Notes under the pieces: generated by a model
Seen by the model: the letters and a program-made list of their open reading frames with translations, nothing else
What the model was told of the DNA's origin: nothing
Databases searched by the model: none
Source: Candidatus Omnitrophota bacterium
GTDB lineage: Bacteria; Omnitrophota; Gorgyraeia; Gygaellales; Profunditerraquicolaceae
DNA length: 20,434 nucleotides
Assembly (NCBI GenBank): GCA_028717045.1
Contig: JAQUON010000011.1
Coordinates: forward strand, 1-20,434
Reading direction: 5' to 3'
Position numbers and translations under genes: made by a program
In this document: positions 1 to 3,897 of the stretch, one piece after another
How positions within the stretch are numbered: position 1 is the first letter of the stretch
Layout: every line of letters begins with the position of its first letter

Positions 1-571
1 CTTTTGCCTGAAGGGCGGCCTTCACTTGTTCAAAATCTTGCACAGAACTGATAATTTCATAATTCTCACTGTCCTGCTTCATGTCCTCGGCACCCGCCTC
101 TAGTACGGTGTTCAACAAGTCTTCCTCTTTGGCGTCATTTTTACTAATCAATATATAGCCCTTTTTAGTGAACATCCAGTTCACAGAACCGGCCCCCGCA
201 AGATTGCCGCCTTTCTTGGACATAATATTGCGTATTTCAGCGGTCGTGCGGTTCTTATTGTCAGTCAGGGCCTCTATAATGACCGCTACGCCGCCTGAGC
301 CGTACGCCTCATAGATTACCGACTCATACACTACGCCTGGCAGCTCGCCGGTTCCGCGCTTAACTGCCATTTTGACGTTATCAGAAGGCATATTCGCTTC
401 TTTGGCTTTGGCTATCGCGGTCCTCAACCTGCTGTTGGTATCGGGGTTGCCACCCCCTTCTCTGGCAGCAACGGTGATTTCTTTGATTATTTTGGTATAT
501 GCTGCGCCTTTTGCCGCATCAGCAGCAGCTTTCTTATTTTTGTTTGTTTTCCACTTTGAATGACCTGACAT
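1..571 (-). CDS. yebC: YebC/PmpR family regulator, C-terminus beyond the window
   Basis: The reading frame opens with MSGHSKW and runs 190 codons without a stop to the window edge; family members are about 240-250 residues, so roughly the last fifth is missing. Visible family marks are the N-terminal GHSKW, the basic segment KNKKAAADAAKG, 'KEITVAAREGGGNPDTNSRL', 'AKEANMPSDNVKMAVKRGTG' and 'YEAYGSGGVAVIIEALTDNK'. The family (TACO1/YebC) is known for DNA-binding regulators and, more recently, ribosome-associated factors that ease translation of proline stretches; which role applies here cannot be told from sequence. The start is fixed by a strong ribosome binding site, AAGGAGG at 584-578, six bases before the ATG. 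It lies directly downstream of rnpB on the same strand with a heptamer-built inverted repeat in its leader. Confidence 0.95.
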   Translation of the reverse strand, partial: MSGHSKWKTNKNKKAAADAAKGAAYTKIIKEITVAAREGGGNPDTNSRLRTAIAKAKEANMPSDNVKMAVKRGTGELPGVVYESVIYEAYGSGGVAVIIEALTDNKNRTTAEIRNIMSKKGGNLAGAGSVNWMFTKKGYILISKNDAKEEDLLNTVLEAGAEDMKQDSENYEIISSVQDFEQVKAALQAK

Positions 572-592
572 TTGTATCCTCCTTAAATAATC

Positions 593-661
593 GGGTCTAT
601 AGTCTATGGTCAATAGTCAACTACATTGTTTGCTTTACTATTGACTATGGACTATCGACCC
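593..661. repeat. Inverted repeat built from heptamer units, in the yebC leader
   Basis: Two 25-base arms, 593-617 and 637-661, are inverted copies: 22 Watson-Crick pairs, two G-T pairs and one mismatch, around a 19-base spacer. Each arm is itself a run of 7-base units: GTCTATA, GTCTATG, GTCAATA, GTCAACT from 595 on the plus strand, and GTCGATA, GTCCATA, GTCAATA read on the minus strand from 659. It sits between the RNase P RNA 3' end and the yebC ribosome binding site. No T tract follows on either strand, so it is not an ordinary intrinsic terminator. Confidence 0.8.
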
Positions 662-684
662 ATACTGTACCATATTTCAAATGA

Positions 685-1079
685 GACAGGCAGAATAAGC
701 CGAGTTTTGTGCCGATACGATTAACCGCATCTGGGTGATTATTTCTCTCGTCTGAAAAGTTGCCTTATCAGCTCAAGCGGCATACCCAAGACTCATAGCG
801 CGCCGGGCCAGCGCTGGTCTCCTAGTCTACCTTGCTCCGCGCGGGGTTTTCCATGCCAACCGTATCGCTACAGTTGCGGTAGTCTCTTACACTGCCTTTT
901 CACCCTTGCCTAATGCAGCCAAAGGCAACACTAGGCGGTATTTTTTCTGTGGCACTTTCCTTCCGCCAGGAAATATAGCGGACTCTGCGTTACAGAGCGC
1001 GTTGCCCTCCGGAGCTCGGACTTTCCTCCCTCGCCGTTCGCAATGCGAAACAGCAAGGGCAACCACCTTCTGCCTGTCC
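685..1079 (-). ncRNA. rnpB: RNase P RNA, bacterial class A
   Basis: Catalytic RNA of RNase P, which removes 5' leaders from tRNA precursors. On the minus strand the conserved elements appear in order: 5' GACAGGCAG, GAGGAAAGTCCGAGCTCC (about 1035-1015), CACAGAAA with ATACCGCC (about 950-935), GGCAAGGGTGAAAAGGC (about 910-893), and near the 3' end CGGCTTATTCTGCCTGTC. The ends GACAGGCAG and CTGCCTGTC pair as helix P1, which sets both boundaries to within a few bases. About 395 nt is normal for a type A RNA. It lies between rnhA and yebC on the same strand. A weak TATAAC lies at 1086-1081, but no convincing -35 goes with it, so an own promoter is not proven. No clear terminator follows. Confidence 0.95.
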
Positions 1080-1144
1080 CGTTATATGAAAAATCTGCCA
1101 ATGAAATTTCTTCGACGGGGCCTGCCCCTTATTTTCAAAGAATC

Positions 1145-1549
1145 CTACGCATTTGCGTTCGCAACTGCCTGGTTTGCTAATTTATCCGCGCCTTTGTTTT
1201 GTTGGCGGGGAATATTTTTGATCTCTACATCCTTGAAAGCGGCAATCAATCGTACTGCCTGATTATATAATCCAATAAGGTTTTGGTTCTTTATTTTATA
1301 TTCGCCTTTTAGCTGCCTGCAAAGCAGCTGGCTATCGGAATGAACCCTCACCTTCTCTGCCTTCAGTATCAATGCCTGTTGCAGCCCAAATATGAGGGCC
1401 GTATATTCGGCTACATTATTGGTCCCTTTGCCGATATAGCTTGAGACGTTCTTAATCGTCTCGCCCTTTTCACAAATTACTACCCCTATCCCGCTTGGCC
1501 CGGGGTTGCCCTTTGAAGCACCGTCTATATAAATTGTGAGCTCTCTCAT
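1145..1549 (-). CDS. rnhA: Ribonuclease HI, short form
   Basis: A 134-residue RNase H fold protein that cleaves the RNA strand of RNA-DNA hybrids (R-loops, primers). The four acidic residues that bind the catalytic metals are present: D9 in YIDGASKGNPG, E48 in NNVAEYTAL, D72 in VHSDSQLL and D122 in NKGADKLAN. The length and the lack of the basic protrusion found in E. coli RNase HI match the compact archaeal/Bacillus-like type. The ATG has TAGGAT a few bases upstream. The gene begins 26 bases after the zinc-ribbon gene ends, so the two are probably cotranscribed; rnpB follows. A housekeeping gene with nothing unusual in it. Confidence 0.93.
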   Translation of the reverse strand: MRELTIYIDGASKGNPGPSGIGVVICEKGETIKNVSSYIGKGTNNVAEYTALIFGLQQALILKAEKVRVHSDSQLLCRQLKGEYKIKNQNLIGLYNQAVRLIAAFKDVEIKNIPRQQNKGADKLANQAVANANA

Positions 1550-1575
1550 TTCATCCTACGCAAAACGAAGTTGCG

Positions 1576-2295
1576 CTATTCGGCGGTATATAATATGCGA
1601 TTGCAAACCTCGCAGGTAATAATCCGTTCATACATTTTGATAAGGTTAATCACCTGAGGAGGCACGTACATATTGCAGCCCTGGCAGGTATTGTCTTTCA
1701 CACTCACAATAGCGAGCCCGTCTCGGTTCAGCAGGATCCTTTCATATTGCGCAAGGATCCTCGCATCGATATGAGGAACTATTCTGGCCCTTTCCGCTTC
1801 AAATTGCGCAAGATGCCCCTCGATTTCCTTAATCCTATCCTGGACTTGCGCGATTTGCGAATTCATCTTTTTTTCTTCCTCTTGAAGCTTTATTCTTTCT
1901 TTTTCTATATTGCCTTTTTCTTTATCTATTTGGTCGAAAATAGTCAAAATCCCGTCTTCTATGACTGAGGCGTCAGCCTTGGTATCCTGTATCTGCTGCA
2001 ACATCGTCTGATATTCCTTATTCGTTTTAAGGGTGTAAAGCTGCGACTGCAACTTCTTTACCCCTTCCTCTTTAGAGGCCAATTCCAGTTCTTTATCCTT
2101 GCGCTTTTTCTGTAAATCTAAAAGTACTTTCTCTGCCTCTGCTACCTTACTCTTATTTTCCTCAAAAGACGCCTTGAGTGCTTCTATCTCTTTCGGTCTT
2201 TTTTCTTTTTCATCACGAAATGCGTAAATTTTGGTATCAACTGCTTGTAACTGAATCAAGCCATCTAGTTGTTCCTTCAGATTAACGGATGCCAC
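1576..2295 (-). CDS. Coiled-coil protein with C-terminal C4 zinc ribbon (COG1579/CdsZ-like)
   Basis: 239 residues. Residues about 15-175 are heptad-rich and highly charged, predicting a long antiparallel coiled coil. The C-terminus carries a four-cysteine zinc ribbon with C204-x2-C207 and C228-x2-C231, in the contexts TCQGCNMYVPPQ and TCEVCNRILY, the mark of the zf-RING_7 (DUF164) family. Members often sit near nif3, dnaG and rpoD, and those genes are indeed in this window. Chlamydial and some other members have been linked to sigma-factor binding or ribosome/translation roles; the function here is unassigned. The start is GTG with a GAAAGG-type ribosome binding site about six bases upstream. 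An ATG at 2302 is out of frame and closes after six codons. The gene follows tRNA-Val by 31 bases. Confidence 0.88.
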   Translation of the reverse strand: MASVNLKEQLDGLIQLQAVDTKIYAFRDEKEKRPKEIEALKASFEENKSKVAEAEKVLLDLQKKRKDKELELASKEEGVKKLQSQLYTLKTNKEYQTMLQQIQDTKADASVIEDGILTIFDQIDKEKGNIEKERIKLQEEEKKMNSQIAQVQDRIKEIEGHLAQFEAERARIVPHIDARILAQYERILLNRDGLAIVSVKDNTCQGCNMYVPPQVINLIKMYERIITCEVCNRILYTAE

Positions 2296-2326
2296 TGGCC
2301 ATCCTTTCTTCGTTTAAATACGAAAA

Positions 2327-2400
2327 TGGGCATTAGAGGACTTGAACCTCTGGCCTCTACAATGTGAGTGTAGCGCTCTAACCAACTGAGCTAAATGCCC
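2327..2400 (-). tRNA. tRNA-Val (anticodon CAC)
   Basis: A 74-base cloverleaf. The acceptor GGGCATT pairs perfectly with AATGCCC; the D arm GCTC/GAGC has loop AGTTGGTTA; the anticodon stem CTACA/TGTAG holds loop CTCACAT, placing CAC at 34-36; the T arm AGAGG/CCTCT has loop TTCAAGT. The discriminator is A and CCA is not encoded, so it must be added by nucleotidyltransferase. It reads GUG valine codons. It is in line with the upstream tRNA and the downstream zinc-ribbon gene. Confidence 0.95.
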
Positions 2401-2505
2401 CTAGGCAATCTGGGCCCACAGGGGTTCTCCCGCTCCATCATTTTTAATGGCCAGAACGGGATCCCGTTTCTTCGGAATTAATAATTGAAACGGGAAAACC
2501 CACAT
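2401..2505 (-). CDS. Possible 34-residue ORF between two tRNA genes
   Basis: An ATG at 2505 opens 34 codons ending in TAG at 2403-2401, immediately before the 5' end of tRNA-Val. An AAAGGTG ribosome-binding-like sequence lies at 2519-2513, seven bases upstream. The predicted peptide starts MWVFPFQLLIPKKRDPVLA and continues with IKNDGAGEPLWAQIA, which looks protein-like rather than low-complexity. I do not recognise the family. The opposing case is strong: it is short, sits in a tRNA transcript that would be cut by RNase P, and overlaps two palindromes (2455-2468 and 2463-2494) that could equally be processing structures. Treat it as a candidate only. Confidence 0.3.
   Translation of the reverse strand: MWVFPFQLLIPKKRDPVLAIKNDGAGEPLWAQIA
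2455..2494. repeat. Overlapping palindrome and inverted repeat between the tRNAs
   Basis: AACGGGATCCCGTT at 2455-2468 is a perfect 14-base palindrome. CCCGTTTC at 2463-2470 also pairs with GAAACGGG at 2487-2494 across 16 bases, so the two hairpins are mutually exclusive. Neither is followed by a T tract. It could be a spacer hairpin in the tRNA precursor. Confidence 0.5.
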
Positions 2506-2525
2506 AATATCCACACCTTTCAACC

Positions 2526-2597
2526 TGGGCCCAGAAGGGTTCGAACCTCCGACCAAGTGATTATGAGTCACCTGCTCTACCACTGAGCTATGGGCCC
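2526..2597 (-). tRNA. tRNA with anticodon CAT, probably tRNA-Ile2 (alternatively elongator Met)
   Basis: A 72-base cloverleaf: acceptor GGGCCCA/TGGGCCC perfect, D arm GCTC/GAGC with a seven-base loop, anticodon stem GGTGA/TCACT around loop CTCATAA, T arm GGAGG/CCTTC with one G-T pair and loop TTCGAAC, discriminator A, no encoded CCA. The anticodon and variable region, GACTCATAATCACTTGGTC, resembles the E. coli ileX tRNA (GACTCATAATCGCTTGGTC) more than elongator tRNA-Met. If so, C34 must be changed to lysidine by TilS to read AUA. The acceptor end lacks the initiator's first-position mismatch, so this is not the initiator. Ile2 versus Met is inference from memory of family sequences. Confidence 0.85.
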
Positions 2598-2696
2598 TGC
2601 AAACCTAAGCCTTTACCATTACCACAAGCAATAAGTTCTTTTCGGCGCACTATTTTACTCCTTAGCGCGCCAAATTTTTTCAAAATGTAACATTAT

Positions 2697-2725
2697 ATGA
2701 TACTATTTTTAAAGTATTTTGGCAA
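2697..2725 (-). promoter_or_regulatory. Candidate sigma-70 promoter for the tRNA / zinc-ribbon / rnhA transcript
   Basis: TTGCCA at 2725-2720 and TATCAT at 2702-2697 are separated by exactly 17 bases, reading on the minus strand toward the tRNA. The predicted start near 2690 leaves a leader of about 90 bases before the first tRNA, containing a GGCGC/GCGCC hairpin. It lies divergently from the riboswitch promoter. Confidence 0.55.
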
Positions 2726-2766
2726 GACAAAAATTGTTAAAAAATAAAGGGATACGACAACCGGTC

Positions 2767-2795
2767 TTGAATCAGGAATAATGCTATGCTATACT
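2767..2795 (+). promoter_or_regulatory. Sigma-70 promoter of the orphan riboswitch
   Basis: TTGAAT at 2767-2772 and TATACT at 2790-2795 are separated by 17 bases on the plus strand. The expected start, six or seven bases on, falls at about 2801-2802, exactly where the aptamer's 5' GCCGATA begins. It is the only convincing plus-strand promoter found in the window. Confidence 0.7.
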
Positions 2796-2801
2796 TTAAG
2801 T

Positions 2802-2895
2802 GCCGATAAAAGCAAACTATCCGAAAGGGTAGGACGCAAAGCTATAGGGCCTAAAGACCGCGTAAGCGGGATATGGTTGCCAGTTGCCGAAGCGA
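2802..2895 (+). ncRNA. GEMM-I cyclic-dinucleotide riboswitch aptamer, orphan, plus strand
   Basis: The core matches the GEMM-I (c-di-GMP-I) aptamer element by element: GCAAAC at 2812-2817; helix P2 CTATCC/GGGTAG closed by a GAAA tetraloop at 2823-2826; GACGCAAAGC with the intercalating A at 2838; GGGCCTAAAG with the CCTAA tetraloop receptor; a GTAA-capped hairpin CCGC/GCGG; then GGTTGCCAGTTGCCGA at the 3' side. Aligned without gaps to the Vibrio Vc2 aptamer (G21 = 2812, GNRA loop 32-35, A47 = 2838), the position corresponding to G20 is A (2811). A20 occurs in Geobacter-type variants that bind 3',3'-cGAMP, and in some c-di-GMP binders. A promoter lies just upstream and a terminator at 2917-2949, but there is no sense-strand gene downstream. 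Confidence 0.9.
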
Positions 2896-2916
2896 ACGCA
2901 GGGCCACAAAAAACCC

Positions 2917-2949
2917 GCGCCGAACGCTTTTTATCGGCGTTTTTATTTT
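2917..2949 (+). terminator. Intrinsic terminator / expression platform of the orphan riboswitch
   Basis: CGCCGA at 2918-2923 pairs with TCGGCG at 2934-2939 (extended by a G-T pair) around a 10-base loop, followed by TTTTTATTTT. On the opposite strand the same hairpin is followed by CGGGTTTTTT, so it may also end transcripts from the two-CW gene. The 3' half, GCTTTTTATCGGC at 2926-2938, is complementary, with one bulged base, to the riboswitch 5' end GCCGATAAAAGC at 2802-2813, giving a competing structure. Confidence 0.75.
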
Positions 2950-2987
2950 GTAGGTAGTGAAGAATAAAAAAGGCGGGAGCGTATTAC

Positions 2988-3194
2988 TTAGAAAATCGTC
3001 TTCTTGGCCTTCTTATACCACGGGCAATCCCAGCAATAGGTAAAATCCTTAGGGCTTTTCGGATGGAAGCTGTCACCGAGCCAGCAATACCTGCCAAGGT
3101 CGTTCTTGAAAGCACGACAACCCTGTTTTACCTCTTTTGAGCATTGCCAGAACTCCCAACAATTCTGGGGTCCTTGCGAATCCTCGCGCCTCAT
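2988..3194 (-). CDS. Small cysteine-rich 'two-CW' domain protein
   Basis: A 68-residue soluble protein whose core is NCWEFWQC, a spaced cysteine, RYCWLG and then YCWDCPW: six cysteines, three in CW pairs, in the pattern of the two-CW domain often seen as a small protein or attached to signalling proteins. The cysteines suggest metal or redox chemistry, but the biochemical role of the family is unknown to me. I chose the ATG at 3194 because GGAGG lies five bases upstream (3204-3200). An in-frame GTG at 3236 would give 82 residues, but it lacks a ribosome binding site. The gene follows the PilZ gene on the same strand and converges on the orphan riboswitch. Confidence 0.75.
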   Translation of the reverse strand: MRREDSQGPQNCWEFWQCSKEVKQGCRAFKNDLGRYCWLGDSFHPKSPKDFTYCWDCPWYKKAKKTIF

Positions 3195-3255
3195 CTCGCC
3201 CTCCGCGAATAACCACCGAGAGATGCGCTTACTCACAAATGTATTTTCTAATATT

Positions 3256-3283
3256 ATGCTACTGCATTAAAATGATTTGTCAA
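3256..3283 (-). promoter_or_regulatory. Weak candidate promoter before the two-CW gene
   Basis: A consensus -35, TTGACA, at 3283-3278 is followed by only imperfect -10 options: TAGCAT at 16 bases, CATAAT at 19, or TAATAT at 21. If used, it would let the two-CW gene be transcribed apart from the riboswitch-led PilZ gene, with a start near 3249. Confidence 0.35.
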
Positions 3284-3311
3284 CAAAAATAAGGAAAGGC
3301 CCTAAGGCAGG

Positions 3312-3641
3312 CTATGCGTTCTTGAGGAGATGGTAACTTCCCATCAAGTCGGGCTCTTCAAGATCAATCCCGGACATATATCTATGGCAAATGGTAGATT
3401 TTGACCAAACGACCATACCGCGGGTAAACAGGGGTTCTTTATGGTGAGGGAAATACAGCCATATACCGACAATCGTGCGTGCGCAGAGTTCCTGGCTTGT
3501 GACAAGACAGAGGCCTTTTGCGCATATATTGTACGTTTCGGCATCGTTATTATTATACGAATCGGCTCCGCAATACTTCACCGCAAGCCTTACCGAGCAA
3601 CGTTCGAACACCCTACGGTCTTCAAAACCCAGCTCATCCAT
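3312..3641 (-). CDS. PilZ-domain protein, putative cyclic-dinucleotide receptor
   Basis: A single-domain protein of 109 residues. The N-terminal RRVFER contains the PilZ RxxxR element (R10, R14). The second element, normally (D/N)xSxxG, is N38-I-C-A-K-G43, with cysteine in place of serine. The beta-barrel strands follow: TIVGIWLYFP, LFTRGMVVWS and YMSGIDLEEPD. PilZ domains bind c-di-GMP; whether the cysteine variant still binds is uncertain. Six cysteines (15, 24, 40, 45, 53, 85) are many for such a small domain. The ATG has GGGAG four bases upstream. A GEMM-I riboswitch occupies its 5' leader, so the same class of second messenger probably controls both synthesis and activity. The two-CW gene lies downstream. 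Confidence 0.85.
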   Translation of the reverse strand: MDELGFEDRRVFERCSVRLAVKYCGADSYNNNDAETYNICAKGLCLVTSQELCARTIVGIWLYFPHHKEPLFTRGMVVWSKSTICHRYMSGIDLEEPDLMGSYHLLKNA

Positions 3642-3682
3642 TTCTCTCCCGCATACCGGTAATAGAAAGGGCTCCCGCTGCC

Positions 3683-3780
3683 TCCTTTTCCGGCAACCCG
3701 GCTATCGAAAACTGCTACATTCGACCCGTAGGCTTTCCGCCTCTCTAAAATGCATGAGATTTGGCTTTTCCGGTGAAGGA
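3683..3780 (-). ncRNA. GEMM-I cyclic-dinucleotide riboswitch leading the PilZ gene
   Basis: On the minus strand: P1 TCCTT (3780-3776) pairs with AAGGA (3687-3683); AAAAGCCAAATCTC; P2 TCTC/GAGA with a 10-base loop; GGCGGAAAGCCTACGGGTC; hairpin TCGAA/TTCGA (3724-3720 with 3709-3705); then AGCCGGGTTGCCGGAAAA. The GGCGGAAAGCC and AGCCGGGTTGCCG blocks resemble Geobacter-type GEMM-I aptamers closely. Unlike the plus-strand copy, P2 lacks a GNRA loop, and the CCTAA receptor is replaced by CCTAC, a coordinated loss. No terminator is seen before the PilZ start, so control is probably translational: CCTTTCT (3670-3664) can pair with AGAAATGG (3645-3638), which covers the start codon, with one bulge. 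Confidence 0.85.
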
Positions 3781-3794
3781 TTGCTCCTACTATA

Positions 3795-3822
3795 ATATTA
3801 ATTATTATTTATTAAAATTCAA
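3795..3822 (-). promoter_or_regulatory. Candidate promoter of the riboswitch-PilZ transcript
   Basis: TTGAAT at 3822-3817 and TAATAT at 3800-3795 are 16 bases apart (an alternative TATTAT gives 19). The predicted start near 3788 lies about eight bases before aptamer helix P1. The -35 hexamer is the same as that of the plus-strand riboswitch. Confidence 0.5.
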
Positions 3823-3853
3823 GGGGTTAGGAGGGTTCGCAAGAAAACGTTTT

Positions 3854-3897
3854 CACGAGAGAAAATAATATACCTAAGTCTAATATTCTCTCTCGTG
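3854..3897 (-). terminator. Hairpin spanning the rpoD stop codon, possible terminator
   Basis: CACGAGAGA (3897-3889), inside the last codons of rpoD, pairs perfectly with TCTCTCGTG (3862-3854) around a 26-base AT-rich loop. It is followed by AAAACGTTTTC, itself a palindrome, rather than a clean T tract, so its strength as a terminator is uncertain. Confidence 0.5.

Noticed and set aside
1117..1128. GGGG/CCCC hairpin after rnhA as a terminator
   Set aside because: Four-base stem without a following T tract; too weak to call.
906..1262. 118-residue plus-strand ORF
   Set aside because: It is antisense to RNase P RNA and the end of rnhA; both explain the sequence.
2408..2434. Sequence before tRNA-Val that resembles the 3' end of the CAU tRNA (shared TGGGCCCA and nearby bases), as a possible att-site duplicate
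   Set aside because: The strict match is only the eight-base self-complementary TGGGCCCA; the T arm is not preserved and there is no integrase or element between the copies.
2401..2583. 60-residue minus-strand ORF beginning MVEQVTHNHLVGGSNPSGP
   Set aside because: Its N-terminal third is the translation of the CAU tRNA gene; VGGSNPSGP is the familiar peptide produced by reading through a tRNA T arm. Only the part from the internal ATG at 2505 is kept, as a weak candidate.
2580..2660. Short GTG ORF (RRKELIACGNGKGLGLQGP) with an AAGGAG upstream in the tRNA leader
   Set aside because: It ends inside the tRNA, which would be removed by processing, and the peptide shows no family resemblance; probably chance.
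3441..3795. Three overlapping plus-strand ORFs that could be targets of the orphan riboswitch
   Set aside because: They are antisense to the PilZ gene and its riboswitch, have unrelated composition in each frame, and lack a recognisable domain or a ribosome binding site.
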